Origin: Kutzneria kofuensis
GTDB lineage: Bacteria; Actinomycetota; Actinomycetes; Mycobacteriales; Pseudonocardiaceae
DNA length: 64,000 bases
Assembly (NCBI RefSeq): GCF_014203355.1
Contig: NZ_JACHIR010000001.1
Location: forward strand, 620,001 to 684,000
Reading direction: 5' to 3'
The translations under genes and the position numbers were made by a program. The number at the start of each line of letters is the position of its first letter. The first letter of the stretch is position 1. Below are positions 51,089 through 60,700 of the stretch, piece after piece. The notes under the pieces are model-generated. The model did no database searches and was not told the origin of the DNA. It saw nothing but the letters and a program-made list of their open reading frames with translations.

Positions 51089-52233
51089 TGGAAGAACTCA
51101 CCCTCGACATGGAGAACAAGGAGCCTTGCGGGGCCCTGTTTGACCTGTTGGCGAGGGTGGGCATTCCAGGCCTCTCCGGTCAGGAGAAGGTCACCGCCTA
51201 CATTCTGGCCGGCAAGATCGCCGCATTCGGCCACGCCATCCAGCTGGAGGTCCTCCACCACGTCGACGACCTCACGGAGTTGGCCATGGCCGGCCATGAA
51301 CCCGAGCGGGCGTTGGGACAACGCAAGGAATTCAGCCGGGTGGTCGAGACGCTGCCCCGGCTGTTCGCCCAGCTGCGGCGCGGGGAGATCGACCAGCGGC
51401 GGCTGGAAGTCGTGGATGAGCGGGTGGCTCACCTGCCCACCCAGGCCCTGATCACCCAGGTCGAAGACACCCTGGTCGAGGTCGCGCCCGGGTTGAACCG
51501 CAGCCAACTCGCCCGCCAGACGACGAAACTGGTCGCGCTGGCCGACCCCGACGGCAGCGACCGACGCTGCCAGCAGGCCAAGGCCGAGCGGCGGGTCGAG
51601 TTCACGCCGCTGCCGGATGGCATGGCCCAGCTCAAGGCGGTGCTGCCCGCCGTGGAGGCCCGCATGGCCTACGACCTGCTCAACGCCGACGTCGCCGAGC
51701 TGCCCCAAGATGACCGGACTACTGATCAGAAGCGGGCCGACGCCTTCCTCGACCGCTTCCTCGCCAACACCAAGGAGCGCCAGGTCCAGGTGCATGTGAC
51801 GATCCCCGTCGAGACCTTGATCGGGCTGACCAAAGACCCCGGCCTGTTGGACGGCTACGGCCCCATCCCCGCCGAACTCGCCTGCGAACTGGCCATGCAG
51901 GGCCCCTGGCGCGGCATCCTGCTCGACGAGTACCGGCACGCCACCGGCATGAGCACCGCCAAGTACCGGCCCACCGCCCCCATGCGGGAGATGGTCAAGA
52001 TCCACGACGGCGGCACCTGCACCGCCCCCGGCTGCACCAGCCCCATCCGCGAACTCGACCACGTCATCCCCTGGCCCAAAGGCAAAACCACAGCCACCCA
52101 ACTCAAGGGCCTCTGCTCCTGGCACCACCACCGCAAACACGACAACTACACGGTGACCCTGGATTCCGACGGCACCACCACCTGGACCACACCCCAGGGC
52201 CGGGTCCACACCACCCACCCTCACCAATACTGA
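51088..52233 (+). CDS. DUF222-HNH endonuclease domain protein (13E12 type)
   Basis: Protein of 381 residues with an N-terminal DUF222 helical region (about 30-290) and a C-terminal HNH nuclease domain: CTAPGCTSPIRELDHVIPWP, then LCSWHHHRKHD with the metal-binding histidines. This family occurs in many copies in actinobacterial genomes, often near mobile DNA. Biological role unresolved; the leaderless promoter, neighbouring repeats and local base composition suggest an acquired module. Confidence 0.9.
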   Translation: MEELTLDMENKEPCGALFDLLARVGIPGLSGQEKVTAYILAGKIAAFGHAIQLEVLHHVDDLTELAMAGHEPERALGQRKEFSRVVETLPRLFAQLRRGEIDQRRLEVVDERVAHLPTQALITQVEDTLVEVAPGLNRSQLARQTTKLVALADPDGSDRRCQQAKAERRVEFTPLPDGMAQLKAVLPAVEARMAYDLLNADVAELPQDDRTTDQKRADAFLDRFLANTKERQVQVHVTIPVETLIGLTKDPGLLDGYGPIPAELACELAMQGPWRGILLDEYRHATGMSTAKYRPTAPMREMVKIHDGGTCTAPGCTSPIRELDHVIPWPKGKTTATQLKGLCSWHHHRKHDNYTVTLDSDGTTTWTTPQGRVHTTHPHQY

Positions 52234-52270
52234 CCCCGCGTTCTTTGACAACTCCACAGGGATTCAGGGC

Positions 52271-53377
52271 TCAGCGCAGGATCCGAAACCGACCGGGCGC
52301 CGCCGGGTCTCGATCGGCGACCTGCACCGGCGGCCAAGCCCATTGCCAGACGTTGATGCCTGGCGTGCGGGAGAACCGGATCAGCCCACGAGTGCCCTCC
52401 ACTGCGACGTGCGGCCAGGATTCGGCAATGCGCGCCCGGTCCACGCCGTCAGACCGCAGCACATCGGCGAGGACGGCGACCGTGTCGTAGCCCTCGAAGG
52501 CCACAAAGGAAGGCGCCTCGCCCAGCCGCTCACGCAACGCCGCCTCCACCCGCACACCGAGCGGCCCCAGGCGCTCGGGCAGGTACCGCAAGAACGGGAT
52601 CCCAGCGCCATCGCCGCCCAACAGCGTCACCCACTCGGCGAACTCCGGTTGCCCAGCCGGAGCACCGATCATGACCTCGGCCAGCCGCCGGTCACGACGC
52701 ACCGCCTTGACGATCGACACCGCCGGCTCCGGGTTGCCGACCAGCAGCAGGAGGGCCGTCGCGCCCTTCTCGACGAGTTCGTCGCACACCGCAGTCGGGG
52801 CAAGCGCCCGCATGTCGAACTCAACGACCGTGCCGCCACGAGGAGCGAGGTAGTCCCGCAGAATGCCGACGCCAGCCGCCCAATACACGCTCGGCTCGAC
52901 TGCCACGGCGATTCGACGGTGCCCCGCGCCGAGCAGGAAATCCGCGTAGATCCGCCAGCCGTGCGACTGCGCCGGGGCAACACGCGCCACCCACTCCGTC
53001 GGCTGCTCGGTGAGCCCATCAAGAACCGCCGACGAGCACAGGAACGGCAGCCCGAGCGCATCAGCCCGGGCGGCAACCTCACGCCCGACAACGCTGTGAT
53101 ACTCCCCGGCCAAGGCCACCACGCCCAGCCCGGCCAGTTCGTCCACCGCTGCCACCGCCCGCTGCGGATCAGCCGCCGTATCCCGGACCACCAGCTCCAA
53201 CGGCCTCCCGACGACCCCGCCCCCGTCATTGACCTCTCGAACGGCCAACTCGAGTCCGGCGAGCAAGTGCCGCCCCGCCCCCACCCATCCGGGCCGGCTC
53301 AACGGCGCGAAAGCCCCGATCCGCACCGGTGGCCCACCAATTCCCCCCGCCCCACCCAACGGTTCCGTCATATTCAT
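52271..53377 (-). CDS. Type 1 periplasmic-binding-fold protein without signal peptide
   Basis: Protein of 368 residues of the branched-chain amino acid/amide receptor family. Seen: VRIGAFAPLSRPGWVGAGRH, ELAVREVNDGGGVVGRPLEL, the hinge VALAGEYHSVV and FVAFEGYDTVAVLADVL. No Sec signal or lipobox precedes the domain and no permease or ATPase gene is adjacent, so it is probably a cytoplasmic ligand sensor or an orphan enzyme-regulator (compare AmiC) rather than an ABC receptor. It lies downstream of a Crp gene on the same strand, separated by repeat R2. Confidence 0.75.
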   Translation of the reverse strand: MNMTEPLGGAGGIGGPPVRIGAFAPLSRPGWVGAGRHLLAGLELAVREVNDGGGVVGRPLELVVRDTAADPQRAVAAVDELAGLGVVALAGEYHSVVGREVAARADALGLPFLCSSAVLDGLTEQPTEWVARVAPAQSHGWRIYADFLLGAGHRRIAVAVEPSVYWAAGVGILRDYLAPRGGTVVEFDMRALAPTAVCDELVEKGATALLLLVGNPEPAVSIVKAVRRDRRLAEVMIGAPAGQPEFAEWVTLLGGDGAGIPFLRYLPERLGPLGVRVEAALRERLGEAPSFVAFEGYDTVAVLADVLRSDGVDRARIAESWPHVAVEGTRGLIRFSRTPGINVWQWAWPPVQVADRDPAAPGRFRILR

Positions 53378-53394
53378 TGCTCAATCCCTCCCCT

Positions 53395-53458
53395 GAGCCG
53401 CAGAACGACAAGGCTCCGCCTGCCCTTGACAGCCTTGAGTGCCATCGTTCAGAGGCTC
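53395..53458 (-). repeat. Dispersed hairpin repeat R2, copy b
   Basis: Opposite-orientation relative of 50741-50834. Outer arms 53395-53408 and 53445-53458 pair at 12 of 14 positions, inner arms CAAGGCT (53409-53415) and AGCCTTG (53431-53437) pair perfectly. It sits between the Crp gene and the binding-fold gene, 18 bp upstream of the latter's start, where it could act as a transcript hairpin. Confidence 0.75.
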
Positions 53459-53490
53459 CGCACAAAATCGGCCCCCAACACCACAACCCC

Positions 53491-54210
53491 TCACCGCACC
53501 AATTCCCGCAACCTCTCCATCCGGTGTATCACGAACTGACCCCGCCCGGTCGTGATCACGCCCTCTTCCCGCAACTCCCGCAACACCCGCGCCATCGACT
53601 CCCGAGATGTCGACGCCGTCTCCGCCAATTCCTGCTGCGTGAACGGCGACGCGATGTGCACCCCGTCCACCCCGGCCTTCCCCAACCGATTGGCGAGATC
53701 CAGCAGCAACGTCACCACCCGCTGCATGGTGCTCCCGCCCCCGTATTCCGCCCGCTGCTGATCCGTCTCCCGCAGCCTCTGCGCGATCACCTCCAACAGC
53801 GACCACGCAATCCGCGGATGCGCGTCGCACAGCCCCTGCAATCGCACCGCCGGCAGCGACAGCACATCGACGGCATCGATGGCCGTCATCGTCGCCGACC
53901 GCGGCCGCCCGTCGATCGCCGACAGCTCCCCCAAAACCTCCCCGGGCCCGCACACGGCCAGCATCACCCCGTGCCCCGCGGCCGCCCCCGCGATGACCTT
54001 GATGTGGCCGCTCAGCACCACGTACACCTGCTTGGTCTGCTCCCCCTGGCCGACGATCACCTCACCCGCGGCGAACCCGCTGCGCGTGGCGGCCGCGGCG
54101 AACGCGGCCTGCTCGGCCGGTGACAGCCGCCCCCAGAACGTGCCGGCCGGACCGGTCAGCGCGATCACCTCCCCTATGGTGTTCGGCAAGAGTAGTTGCT
54201 GGGAGGGCAC
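53491..54210 (-). CDS. Crp/Fnr-family transcriptional regulator
   Basis: Regulator of 239 residues: cyclic-nucleotide-binding domain (about 30-140; phosphate cassette near GEVLGELSAIDGRPRSATMT, with the Glu and Arg that contact cNMP) and a Crp winged helix (FTQQELAETASTSRESMARV). Cyclic nucleotide responsiveness is plausible. The GTG at 54210 lies only 7 bp from the divergent start at 54218 and has no ribosome site, so a later start (e.g. GTG 54168) is possible. Divergent from the cyclase-like/EAD2 gene. Confidence 0.85.
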   Translation of the reverse strand: MPSQQLLLPNTIGEVIALTGPAGTFWGRLSPAEQAAFAAAATRSGFAAGEVIVGQGEQTKQVYVVLSGHIKVIAGAAAGHGVMLAVCGPGEVLGELSAIDGRPRSATMTAIDAVDVLSLPAVRLQGLCDAHPRIAWSLLEVIAQRLRETDQQRAEYGGGSTMQRVVTLLLDLANRLGKAGVDGVHIASPFTQQELAETASTSRESMARVLRELREEGVITTGRGQFVIHRMERLRELVR

Positions 54211-54217
54211 GACACGG

Positions 54218-55276
54218 ATGTCAGAGCGTCAGCCTTCGGTGTACCGGGCGATCCTCGTGGTCGATGTGGAGAGTTTCAGCGGCGGTCACCGCAGCGAGGA
54301 CCACCGCCGGATCGTCCGCGCCGGTCTGCGCGAGATGCTGACCGCCGCGCTCGGCGCCCTCGGGCACGACTACGAGGCGGGGTACCACAACGACACCGGC
54401 GACGGCGTGGTCGTCTTCCTGACGCCCGAGGTGCCGGAAAGCCTCCTGGTCCGCCGCCTGCCGCACGAACTGGAGGTGTTGCTGCGCGAGCACAACAGCC
54501 GCTACGCGGACGGCGCTCAGATCCGCCTTCGGGTGGCTTTGCACCACGGCCAGGTGTTCTTCGACGAGACGGGCGCGTCGGCGGCGGCGGTGATCCACGC
54601 GTGCCGGCTGGTGGACAGTCACCCGGTGCGGGACGCGTTGAAGCGCGGCGAGGCGCCCCTTGCGCTGATCGTGTCGGACGACTTCTATCGCGAGGTCGTG
54701 CGCGGCGAGCCGGCCGCCGCTCCCGGCACCTACGCCGAGGTGCAGGTCAGTGCCAAGGAGACGGACTGCGTCGGTTGGCTGCGCGGCGGCGTCACCCAGG
54801 CCGTGGTGCCGAAGCAGCCTCAGCTCCCGCTGGTGCTGGAGGCCGACGACGGTGTGGTGCGCGTGGTGCCCGGCGGCGAGCGGCTCGTCGGTCAGCTCGT
54901 GCACGCCATCCGGCAGTCCCCGCTGCTGTTGGCCGCCACCCGCTCACGGTGGCCACAACACGACATGCGCAGCGCCCCCGACGAGGCGTTGCATGCGCTC
55001 GCGGAGGCGTTCCTGCGGGTGCCGTCGATGGTGGACGACATGGCGCGCCGCGACATCGTCGAGGAACTGCCGATGCAGATCCGGGTGTCGATCCCGCGCA
55101 GCCCGCGCGCCCGCACGGACGTTCGCGCGATCGTTCGCACGTGCGTCACGCGCAACGGCGGCCTTGCCGCGCTGCTGACCGCCGTGCAGCGCATCGAGGG
55201 CGACGACAGCCTCGACGTCGACGCGCTGCACGGCGACGTGATCACGATCCTCGCGTCACTGCTCGACCAGGACTGA
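54218..55276 (+). CDS. Cyclase-homology-like protein with C-terminal EAD2-like domain
   Basis: Protein of 352 residues. Residues 1-190 resemble the nucleotidyl-cyclase fold (AILVVDVESFSG at strand 1, NDTGDGVVVFL in the second metal region, LRVALHHGQVFFD); the second metal position is kept in part, so activity is uncertain. Residues 235-352 (EALHALAEAFLRVPSMVD, then GGLAALLTAVQRIEGD) match effector-associated domain 2, a homotypic recruitment module of bacterial conflict systems. GGGAGGG lies 10 nt before the ATG. Its stop abuts the chitinase stop. Confidence 0.65.
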   Translation: MSERQPSVYRAILVVDVESFSGGHRSEDHRRIVRAGLREMLTAALGALGHDYEAGYHNDTGDGVVVFLTPEVPESLLVRRLPHELEVLLREHNSRYADGAQIRLRVALHHGQVFFDETGASAAAVIHACRLVDSHPVRDALKRGEAPLALIVSDDFYREVVRGEPAAAPGTYAEVQVSAKETDCVGWLRGGVTQAVVPKQPQLPLVLEADDGVVRVVPGGERLVGQLVHAIRQSPLLLAATRSRWPQHDMRSAPDEALHALAEAFLRVPSMVDDMARRDIVEELPMQIRVSIPRSPRARTDVRAIVRTCVTRNGGLAALLTAVQRIEGDDSLDVDALHGDVITILASLLDQD

Positions 55277-56500
55277 TCACCAGGGCTTGGCCATCGCGTC
55301 CAGCATGCTGTGCTGGGCGTCGTCCTCGGCGATCTCCCACGTGAAGGCGCCGCGCAGGTTCGCATTGCGGGCGTAGTCGGAGCGAATGCCGATCGAGCGC
55401 GGGTTCTCGAAACTGACGAACTTCCGCTCGGCCGCGTTGTACAGCCACGGCGACTGCGCGTTGCTGTCCCAGTACTGCTTCCACGCCGGGTCGGTCAGCA
55501 GCTTCGTCTTGATGTCGCCCCAGCTGCCCGGGTCGAAGCTGGTGTCCCACGGCTGGAACAGGCCGTGGTTCGGGCCCTCCTGCGTGACGTGGAAACCGCG
55601 CCCGTAGTACGGCACGCCCAGCACGATCCGGTCCGCCGGCACGCCGTGCATCTCGTAGTACTGCACCGCGCCGGTCACGTTGTTCCAGCGCTTCATCGGC
55701 TGTGGCAGCGGATCCGCCGGCACCTGAGCCATCGGCGCGTTGAACGTCGACACCGGGGAGAAGCCCGTGCCCATGTCGTACGTCATCAGGTTGACCCAGT
55801 CCAGCACCTTCGCGATGCCGCCCAGGTCGAAGCTCGCCGCCGGGTCGTACGGATCGCCGTACTTGCCCGTGCCGGTCTGCAGCCGACCCGCCGGCAGTGC
55901 CGCCGTGAGCAGCTTGTGCGAGCCGCCGAGCGCGTCCAGCTGCCGCCGGAACTCCTTGGCCAGCAGTGTCGCGTTCTGCTTGTCCTGCGGCCGGGCGGTG
56001 ATCTCGGCCGGGCCGCCCGAGACCGGGAACTCCCAGTCGATGTCGACGCCGTCGAACGTGTCCTTGTAGGTCTTGAAGAACGTGTTGAGGCACGCGCCGA
56101 CGAACTTCTTGCGGGAGGCGTCCGTCAGCGCCGCGTCGGAGAAGCCGCCCGCGCCCCAGCCGCCGATCGAGATCGACACCTTCAGGTTCGGGTGGCTCGC
56201 CTTCAGCTGCTTCAATGCCGCGAAGTCCCCGGCCGCCCCGCCGTCCGGCGTCGCGCAGACGCCGTTCGAGATCGTGGAGAACGCGTAGAAGACATTCGTG
56301 ACGGTGTTCGCCGGGATCTGCGACGCCGGGAAGGAGTCACGCTCCCAGCCGGCGAAGTACGCCCCGACGACATGGTTCGGCGCGGTGTGGCGGTCGGGCG
56401 CGGCGGGGTTGTCGGTCGCCGCCGACGCCGAGCCCGCCACCGTCCCGACAACGGCCAGCGCGGCCAGCCCGAGGGCGGTCAGAGCACGCAGGGAAGACAT
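55277..56500 (-). CDS. Secreted GH18 chitinase
   Basis: Glycoside hydrolase family 18 enzyme of 407 residues. Signal peptide (ALTALGLAALAVVGTVAGSA) and a TIM-barrel: HVVGAYFAGWERDS at strand 1, LKVSISIGGWGAGG at strand 3, the catalytic DGVDIDWEFP (DxxDxDxE, Glu about residue 150), and NLMTYDMGTG at strand 6. No carbohydrate-binding module. It hydrolyses beta-1,4-GlcNAc polymers outside the cell. The ATG at 56500 is used; a GTG nine bases upstream is possible. Confidence 0.93.
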   Translation of the reverse strand: MSSLRALTALGLAALAVVGTVAGSASAATDNPAAPDRHTAPNHVVGAYFAGWERDSFPASQIPANTVTNVFYAFSTISNGVCATPDGGAAGDFAALKQLKASHPNLKVSISIGGWGAGGFSDAALTDASRKKFVGACLNTFFKTYKDTFDGVDIDWEFPVSGGPAEITARPQDKQNATLLAKEFRRQLDALGGSHKLLTAALPAGRLQTGTGKYGDPYDPAASFDLGGIAKVLDWVNLMTYDMGTGFSPVSTFNAPMAQVPADPLPQPMKRWNNVTGAVQYYEMHGVPADRIVLGVPYYGRGFHVTQEGPNHGLFQPWDTSFDPGSWGDIKTKLLTDPAWKQYWDSNAQSPWLYNAAERKFVSFENPRSIGIRSDYARNANLRGAFTWEIAEDDAQHSMLDAMAKPW

Positions 56501-56580
56501 GCCCGCCACTCTGTAATGAGTCGATCACGATCAGCAAGAGGTCGGTATGGTTCAGACCAAAAATTCGCCTGTTCAGCCGG

Positions 56581-57759
56581 TCAGATCGTCAGGACCAATG
56601 CCCCGGTGGCCGCCGCCAGGCAGGCGAGGGCCGTGACCAACCCGGTGCGCAGGAAGCGCGGCCAGGCGACCTTCACGCCGGCCGAGCGGCAGCGTTCGTA
56701 CCAGAGCAGCGTGGCCAGCGAGGCCCACGGCGTGACGATCGGACCGACGTTCGTGCCGATCAGCAGCCCGAGCAACTGGTCATGGTTGGCCACCGGCACC
56801 ACCGCCTCCCCGGCGGTGTAGGCGGGCAGGTTGTTGAGCACGTTGGACAGCCCGGCCCCGGTGCCGGCGGCCCGGAACACGCCGCCCGGCCCGTTGCTGT
56901 CGCCGATGACGGCGTGCATGATGCCGGCGAGCCCGTGGTCGCTGATCGTCTGCACGACGAAGAACAGACCCGTGACGAAAACCAGCAACCGCCACGGCAG
57001 GAGCCCCCAGCGCAGCGAGCCTCGCTTGCGCACGGCGAAGGCGATCACCACCACGCCGGCGCAGACGGGCGACACGACGGCCAGCTCCAGGCCCGCGACG
57101 ACGCCGGCGATGAAGATCACGCAGGCGGCGGCGCAGATTCCGAACAGGACGGGGTCGGCCGGCCGAGGGGCGGTGGGTGGCTCGTAGCGGTCCATGCCGC
57201 GCCGGCCCCGCCGCCAGTAGAAGATCCACAGGCAGACGGCGGTCGCCGCGACCGAGGCCAGCTCGGGAAGCACCATCCGCTGCGCGAAGGCCGGGGCGCT
57301 CAACGCGACCCGGTTCATCGCCAACAGGTTCGTCAGGTTGGACACCGGCAACAACAGACTCGCGGTGTTCGCCAGCCACACGGTCGTCATCGCCAGCGGC
57401 GCACCGGGAATCGCCAGCCTGGCCGCCACGGCCAGCATGACCGGCGTCAGCAGAACCGCCGTGGTGTCCAGGTTCAACGTCGCCGTGGTGATCGCGGCGA
57501 ACAGCACGCACAGCACGAACAGCAGCACGAAGTTGCCGCGCGCCAGGATGGTCAGCCGGATCGCGATGGCGTCGAACACGCCGGCCTCGGCGGTCAGCTC
57601 GGCCAGCACGATCACCGCGCCCAGGAACACCAGGATCGGCCCGATCCGGACCAGGGTGCCCTCCGCCTGGGCCGGCGGCAGCAGCCCGGTCGCCAGGAAC
57701 ACCAGGCCCACCGCGAGCAGCCCGATCGCCACCCAGTCCAGCGCGTCCAGCCTCCGCAC
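56581..57759 (-). CDS. ArsB/SLC13-type ion transporter
   Basis: Membrane carrier of 392 residues with about eleven helices of the ion-transporter (IT) superfamily. LNLDTTAVLLTPVMLAVAAR and LSNVLNNLPAYTAGEAVV are the paired conserved loops of ArsB/CitMHS/SLC13 proteins. Substrate could be arsenite, phosphonate or a dicarboxylate; no ars gene is near. The GTG at 57759 has GGGAGC five nt upstream. It lies 26 bp behind the vWA-TIR-WD40 gene on the same strand, close enough to share its transcript. Confidence 0.8.
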   Translation of the reverse strand: MRRLDALDWVAIGLLAVGLVFLATGLLPPAQAEGTLVRIGPILVFLGAVIVLAELTAEAGVFDAIAIRLTILARGNFVLLFVLCVLFAAITTATLNLDTTAVLLTPVMLAVAARLAIPGAPLAMTTVWLANTASLLLPVSNLTNLLAMNRVALSAPAFAQRMVLPELASVAATAVCLWIFYWRRGRRGMDRYEPPTAPRPADPVLFGICAAACVIFIAGVVAGLELAVVSPVCAGVVVIAFAVRKRGSLRWGLLPWRLLVFVTGLFFVVQTISDHGLAGIMHAVIGDSNGPGGVFRAAGTGAGLSNVLNNLPAYTAGEAVVPVANHDQLLGLLIGTNVGPIVTPWASLATLLWYERCRSAGVKVAWPRFLRTGLVTALACLAAATGALVLTI

Positions 57760-57785
57760 CGAAGCTCCCTTTTCTCTCAAGGTGT

Positions 57786-60700
57786 TCACGACCGGGGCCG
57801 CATCCGGCTCTGCGGATCCCACAGCAGGAAGTCGCCGTCGTCGCTGGCGCTGGCGATCAGCGGCTGCCCGTCGACCCGCACCCGGGTCAGCGCGCGCACG
57901 GTGCCGCCGTGCGCCTGGTACTCGCCGACGAGCTCGCCGGTGCGCACGTCCCAGAACTGGATCAGGCCGCCGAAGCCGCCGCTGGCCAGCAGCCGGCGAT
58001 CGCCGACCCGGACCGGCCCGAGCGCGCCGACGTGCCCGAGCCCGCTGTCCATCACCAGCCGCACCTCGTCGCCGGGATCGCCGACGGCGATGGTGCCGTC
58101 CTGGCAGCCGGCGGCCAGCCGGCCGTCGACGACGGTCAGCGTGACCACGCCGGCCAGGCCGTCGTCGAAGGTGCCCAGCAGCTCGCACGACCCCGGATCC
58201 CACAGCAGCACGCGGCCGTCGCTGTCGGCGCTGGCCAGCAGCGGCCCCTGCGTGCCGTCGACCGCGGCCAGCGACACCACCTCGGCCGCCGGCCCGCGCA
58301 GCACCTGCGACTCCTCGGCCCGGTCCAGCGGCCACAGCCGGATGGTGCCGTCGGCGCTGCCGCTGGCCATGAACCGCTCGCCGTTGACCAACAGCGGCGT
58401 CACCGTCCACACCTCGCCGGTGTGCTCGGCCCGGGTGGACAGGTGCTCGCCGGTGTCGGCGTCCCAGATCCGCACGGTGCCGTCCGACGACCCGGTCGCG
58501 AGCAGCACGCGGCCCGGCCCCGGCACGGACGCCAGCGCCCGGATCGTGCTGCGGTGCCCGCGAAGCGTCCGCTCCTCGGAGAAGCCGGACAGCTCGTGCA
58601 GGTGCACGGACCCGTCCAGGGCCCCGCTGGCGAGCAGGGTCCGGTCCGGCAGCAGCACGGACGTCAGCGCCCACACCGCGCTGGACCGCACCGACTGCAG
58701 CTCGTCGGTCTGGAACGTGACCGGGTCGGCCAGCCGGATCGTGCCGTCCACGCCACCGCTGGCCAACTGCACCCGGCCGTCGACCTCGACCGCGGCCAGC
58801 GCCCACACCTCGCCGGTGTGGTGGCTGAACCGGTGCTCGACGCCGTCCCGTGTGCCGCGCGGGTTCCACAGCCGCACCGTGCTGTCCGCGCTGCCGCTGG
58901 CCAGCAGATCGCCCTGGCCGGTCGGCACCACCGCGAGCGTGCGGATGGTGCTGACGTGCCCGACGAACGAGTTGACCAGCGCGCCGGTGCGCGGGTGCCA
59001 CAGGTGGATCATGCCGTCGGCGCCGCCGCTGGCCAGCAGCGACTCCCCGTTCACCGTGACCGTGGTCAGCGCCCACACCGTGCTGCGGTGGGCCTGGATG
59101 GTGCGCAGCACCGCGCTCGTCTCCGGGTCCCACAACCGGATCGTGCCGTCGGCGCCGCCGCTGGCCAGCAGCTCTCGGCCGGCGACCTCGACCGACGCCA
59201 GCGCCCACACCCGGCCGCCGCGGCGCACCAGGGTGCGCAGCCGCTGCCCGCTCTCCGGGTCCCACAGCTGGATCATCGACCCGGATCCGGTGCCGGCCAG
59301 GCAGGTCCGGCCGCCGACGCGGACCGTGGCCAGCGCCCACACCTCGCCCTCCAGGAACCGGCTCTCCCGGAGCAGCGCGCCGGAGTCCAGGTCCCAGGTG
59401 CGGACGATGCCGTCCACGCCGCCGCTGGCGATCATGTCGTGGCTGCCGTCGGCGGACGGGATGGGCGCCAGCACCCGGACCGGGCCGGTGTGGCCCTCCA
59501 GGTTGAGCACGGTCTGCCCGCTGGCCACGTCGATCAGCCGCACCGCGCCGTCCGCGCCGCCGCGGGCCAGCAGCGACCGGCCGCCCGAGCGGATCTCGGC
59601 CAGCACCCACACCGGGCCCTGGCTGTCCGGCTCGCCGACGTGCGAGTCGTCGCCGGGGAACGGCGGCGGCGGGAAGCGCAGCACCTCCGGCGGCGTGGTG
59701 CGCGCCGGTCGGGCCGCGACCCGGCCGAGGCAGTCCACGATGGCGTTGAGCGCCGTGCGGGCGTCCTTGCCCTCGAAGGTGACGCCGTCAATCCGGTCCA
59801 CCATCTCGGCCAGCAGCAGGCCGGCGTGGATGGTCACCGCCAGCACCCGGCCCCGGCTGCCGGGGCTGTCGATCAGCGCCTGCAGCCACGCCTCGCCGGC
59901 GTAGGGCAGCGCGACCGTGCTCGCGGAGATCACGGTGATGACGTACCGGCCGTTCTCCAGCGCCTCCGCCGCGAGCCGGCGCAGCCCGTCCGGGGTCGAG
60001 GCCTCGGACAGCGGCCTGATCACGACGGCGTAGCCGAGCCGGTCCAGCTCCCAGCGCAGCCATTCCGCCCAGGCGTAGTCCCGGGGGTGGTAGCTGAGGC
60101 AGATCTGCGACGCCAGCCGCTCCGTGCGTTCGCCTTCCTCGGTCACCGCATCTGTTTCCGGTTCGGAACCGTCCAGAGTGGTCAGTTCGACCAGGGACGG
60201 CGAGTTCTCGTCCTCCGGCGCCGGAACCAACTGGCTCCAGCGTTTTGCCGCCTGCGAGTACGGCGGCCCCAACGCCTCCAGCACGGTGTTGAACACCCGG
60301 GCGAACGCGATGCTGCCCGTGGACAGGCGTGGACCGTCGTGGCCGAACGGGTCGGCCAGCATCGCGGCGAAGTCCAGCGGCTGCCCCATCCGGCTGCCGA
60401 CGAACCTCGACACCTCGCCGAAGACCCTGACGGCCTCGTCCCTGCGCAGCGTTCCCAGCAGGGTTTCCCTCACTCCCTTGCGGAAGTCGTACTGCACCTC
60501 GTCCGGGTCCTCGTCGGGTCGCTCGTCCCCGATCCGGTGAAGCAGTTGCCCCAGAAACACTTCCGCCAGATGCGCCGGTCCGGATTCCGGCAGCATCGTG
60601 GACTGCACGAGCCGCATCACCGGCAGGCTCAGCGGCGCTGTGGCCAAGTACGAAGCAAGTCGGAAGGCCGTGGGGGAAGCCGTCGCGCGGAAGGCCTGCA

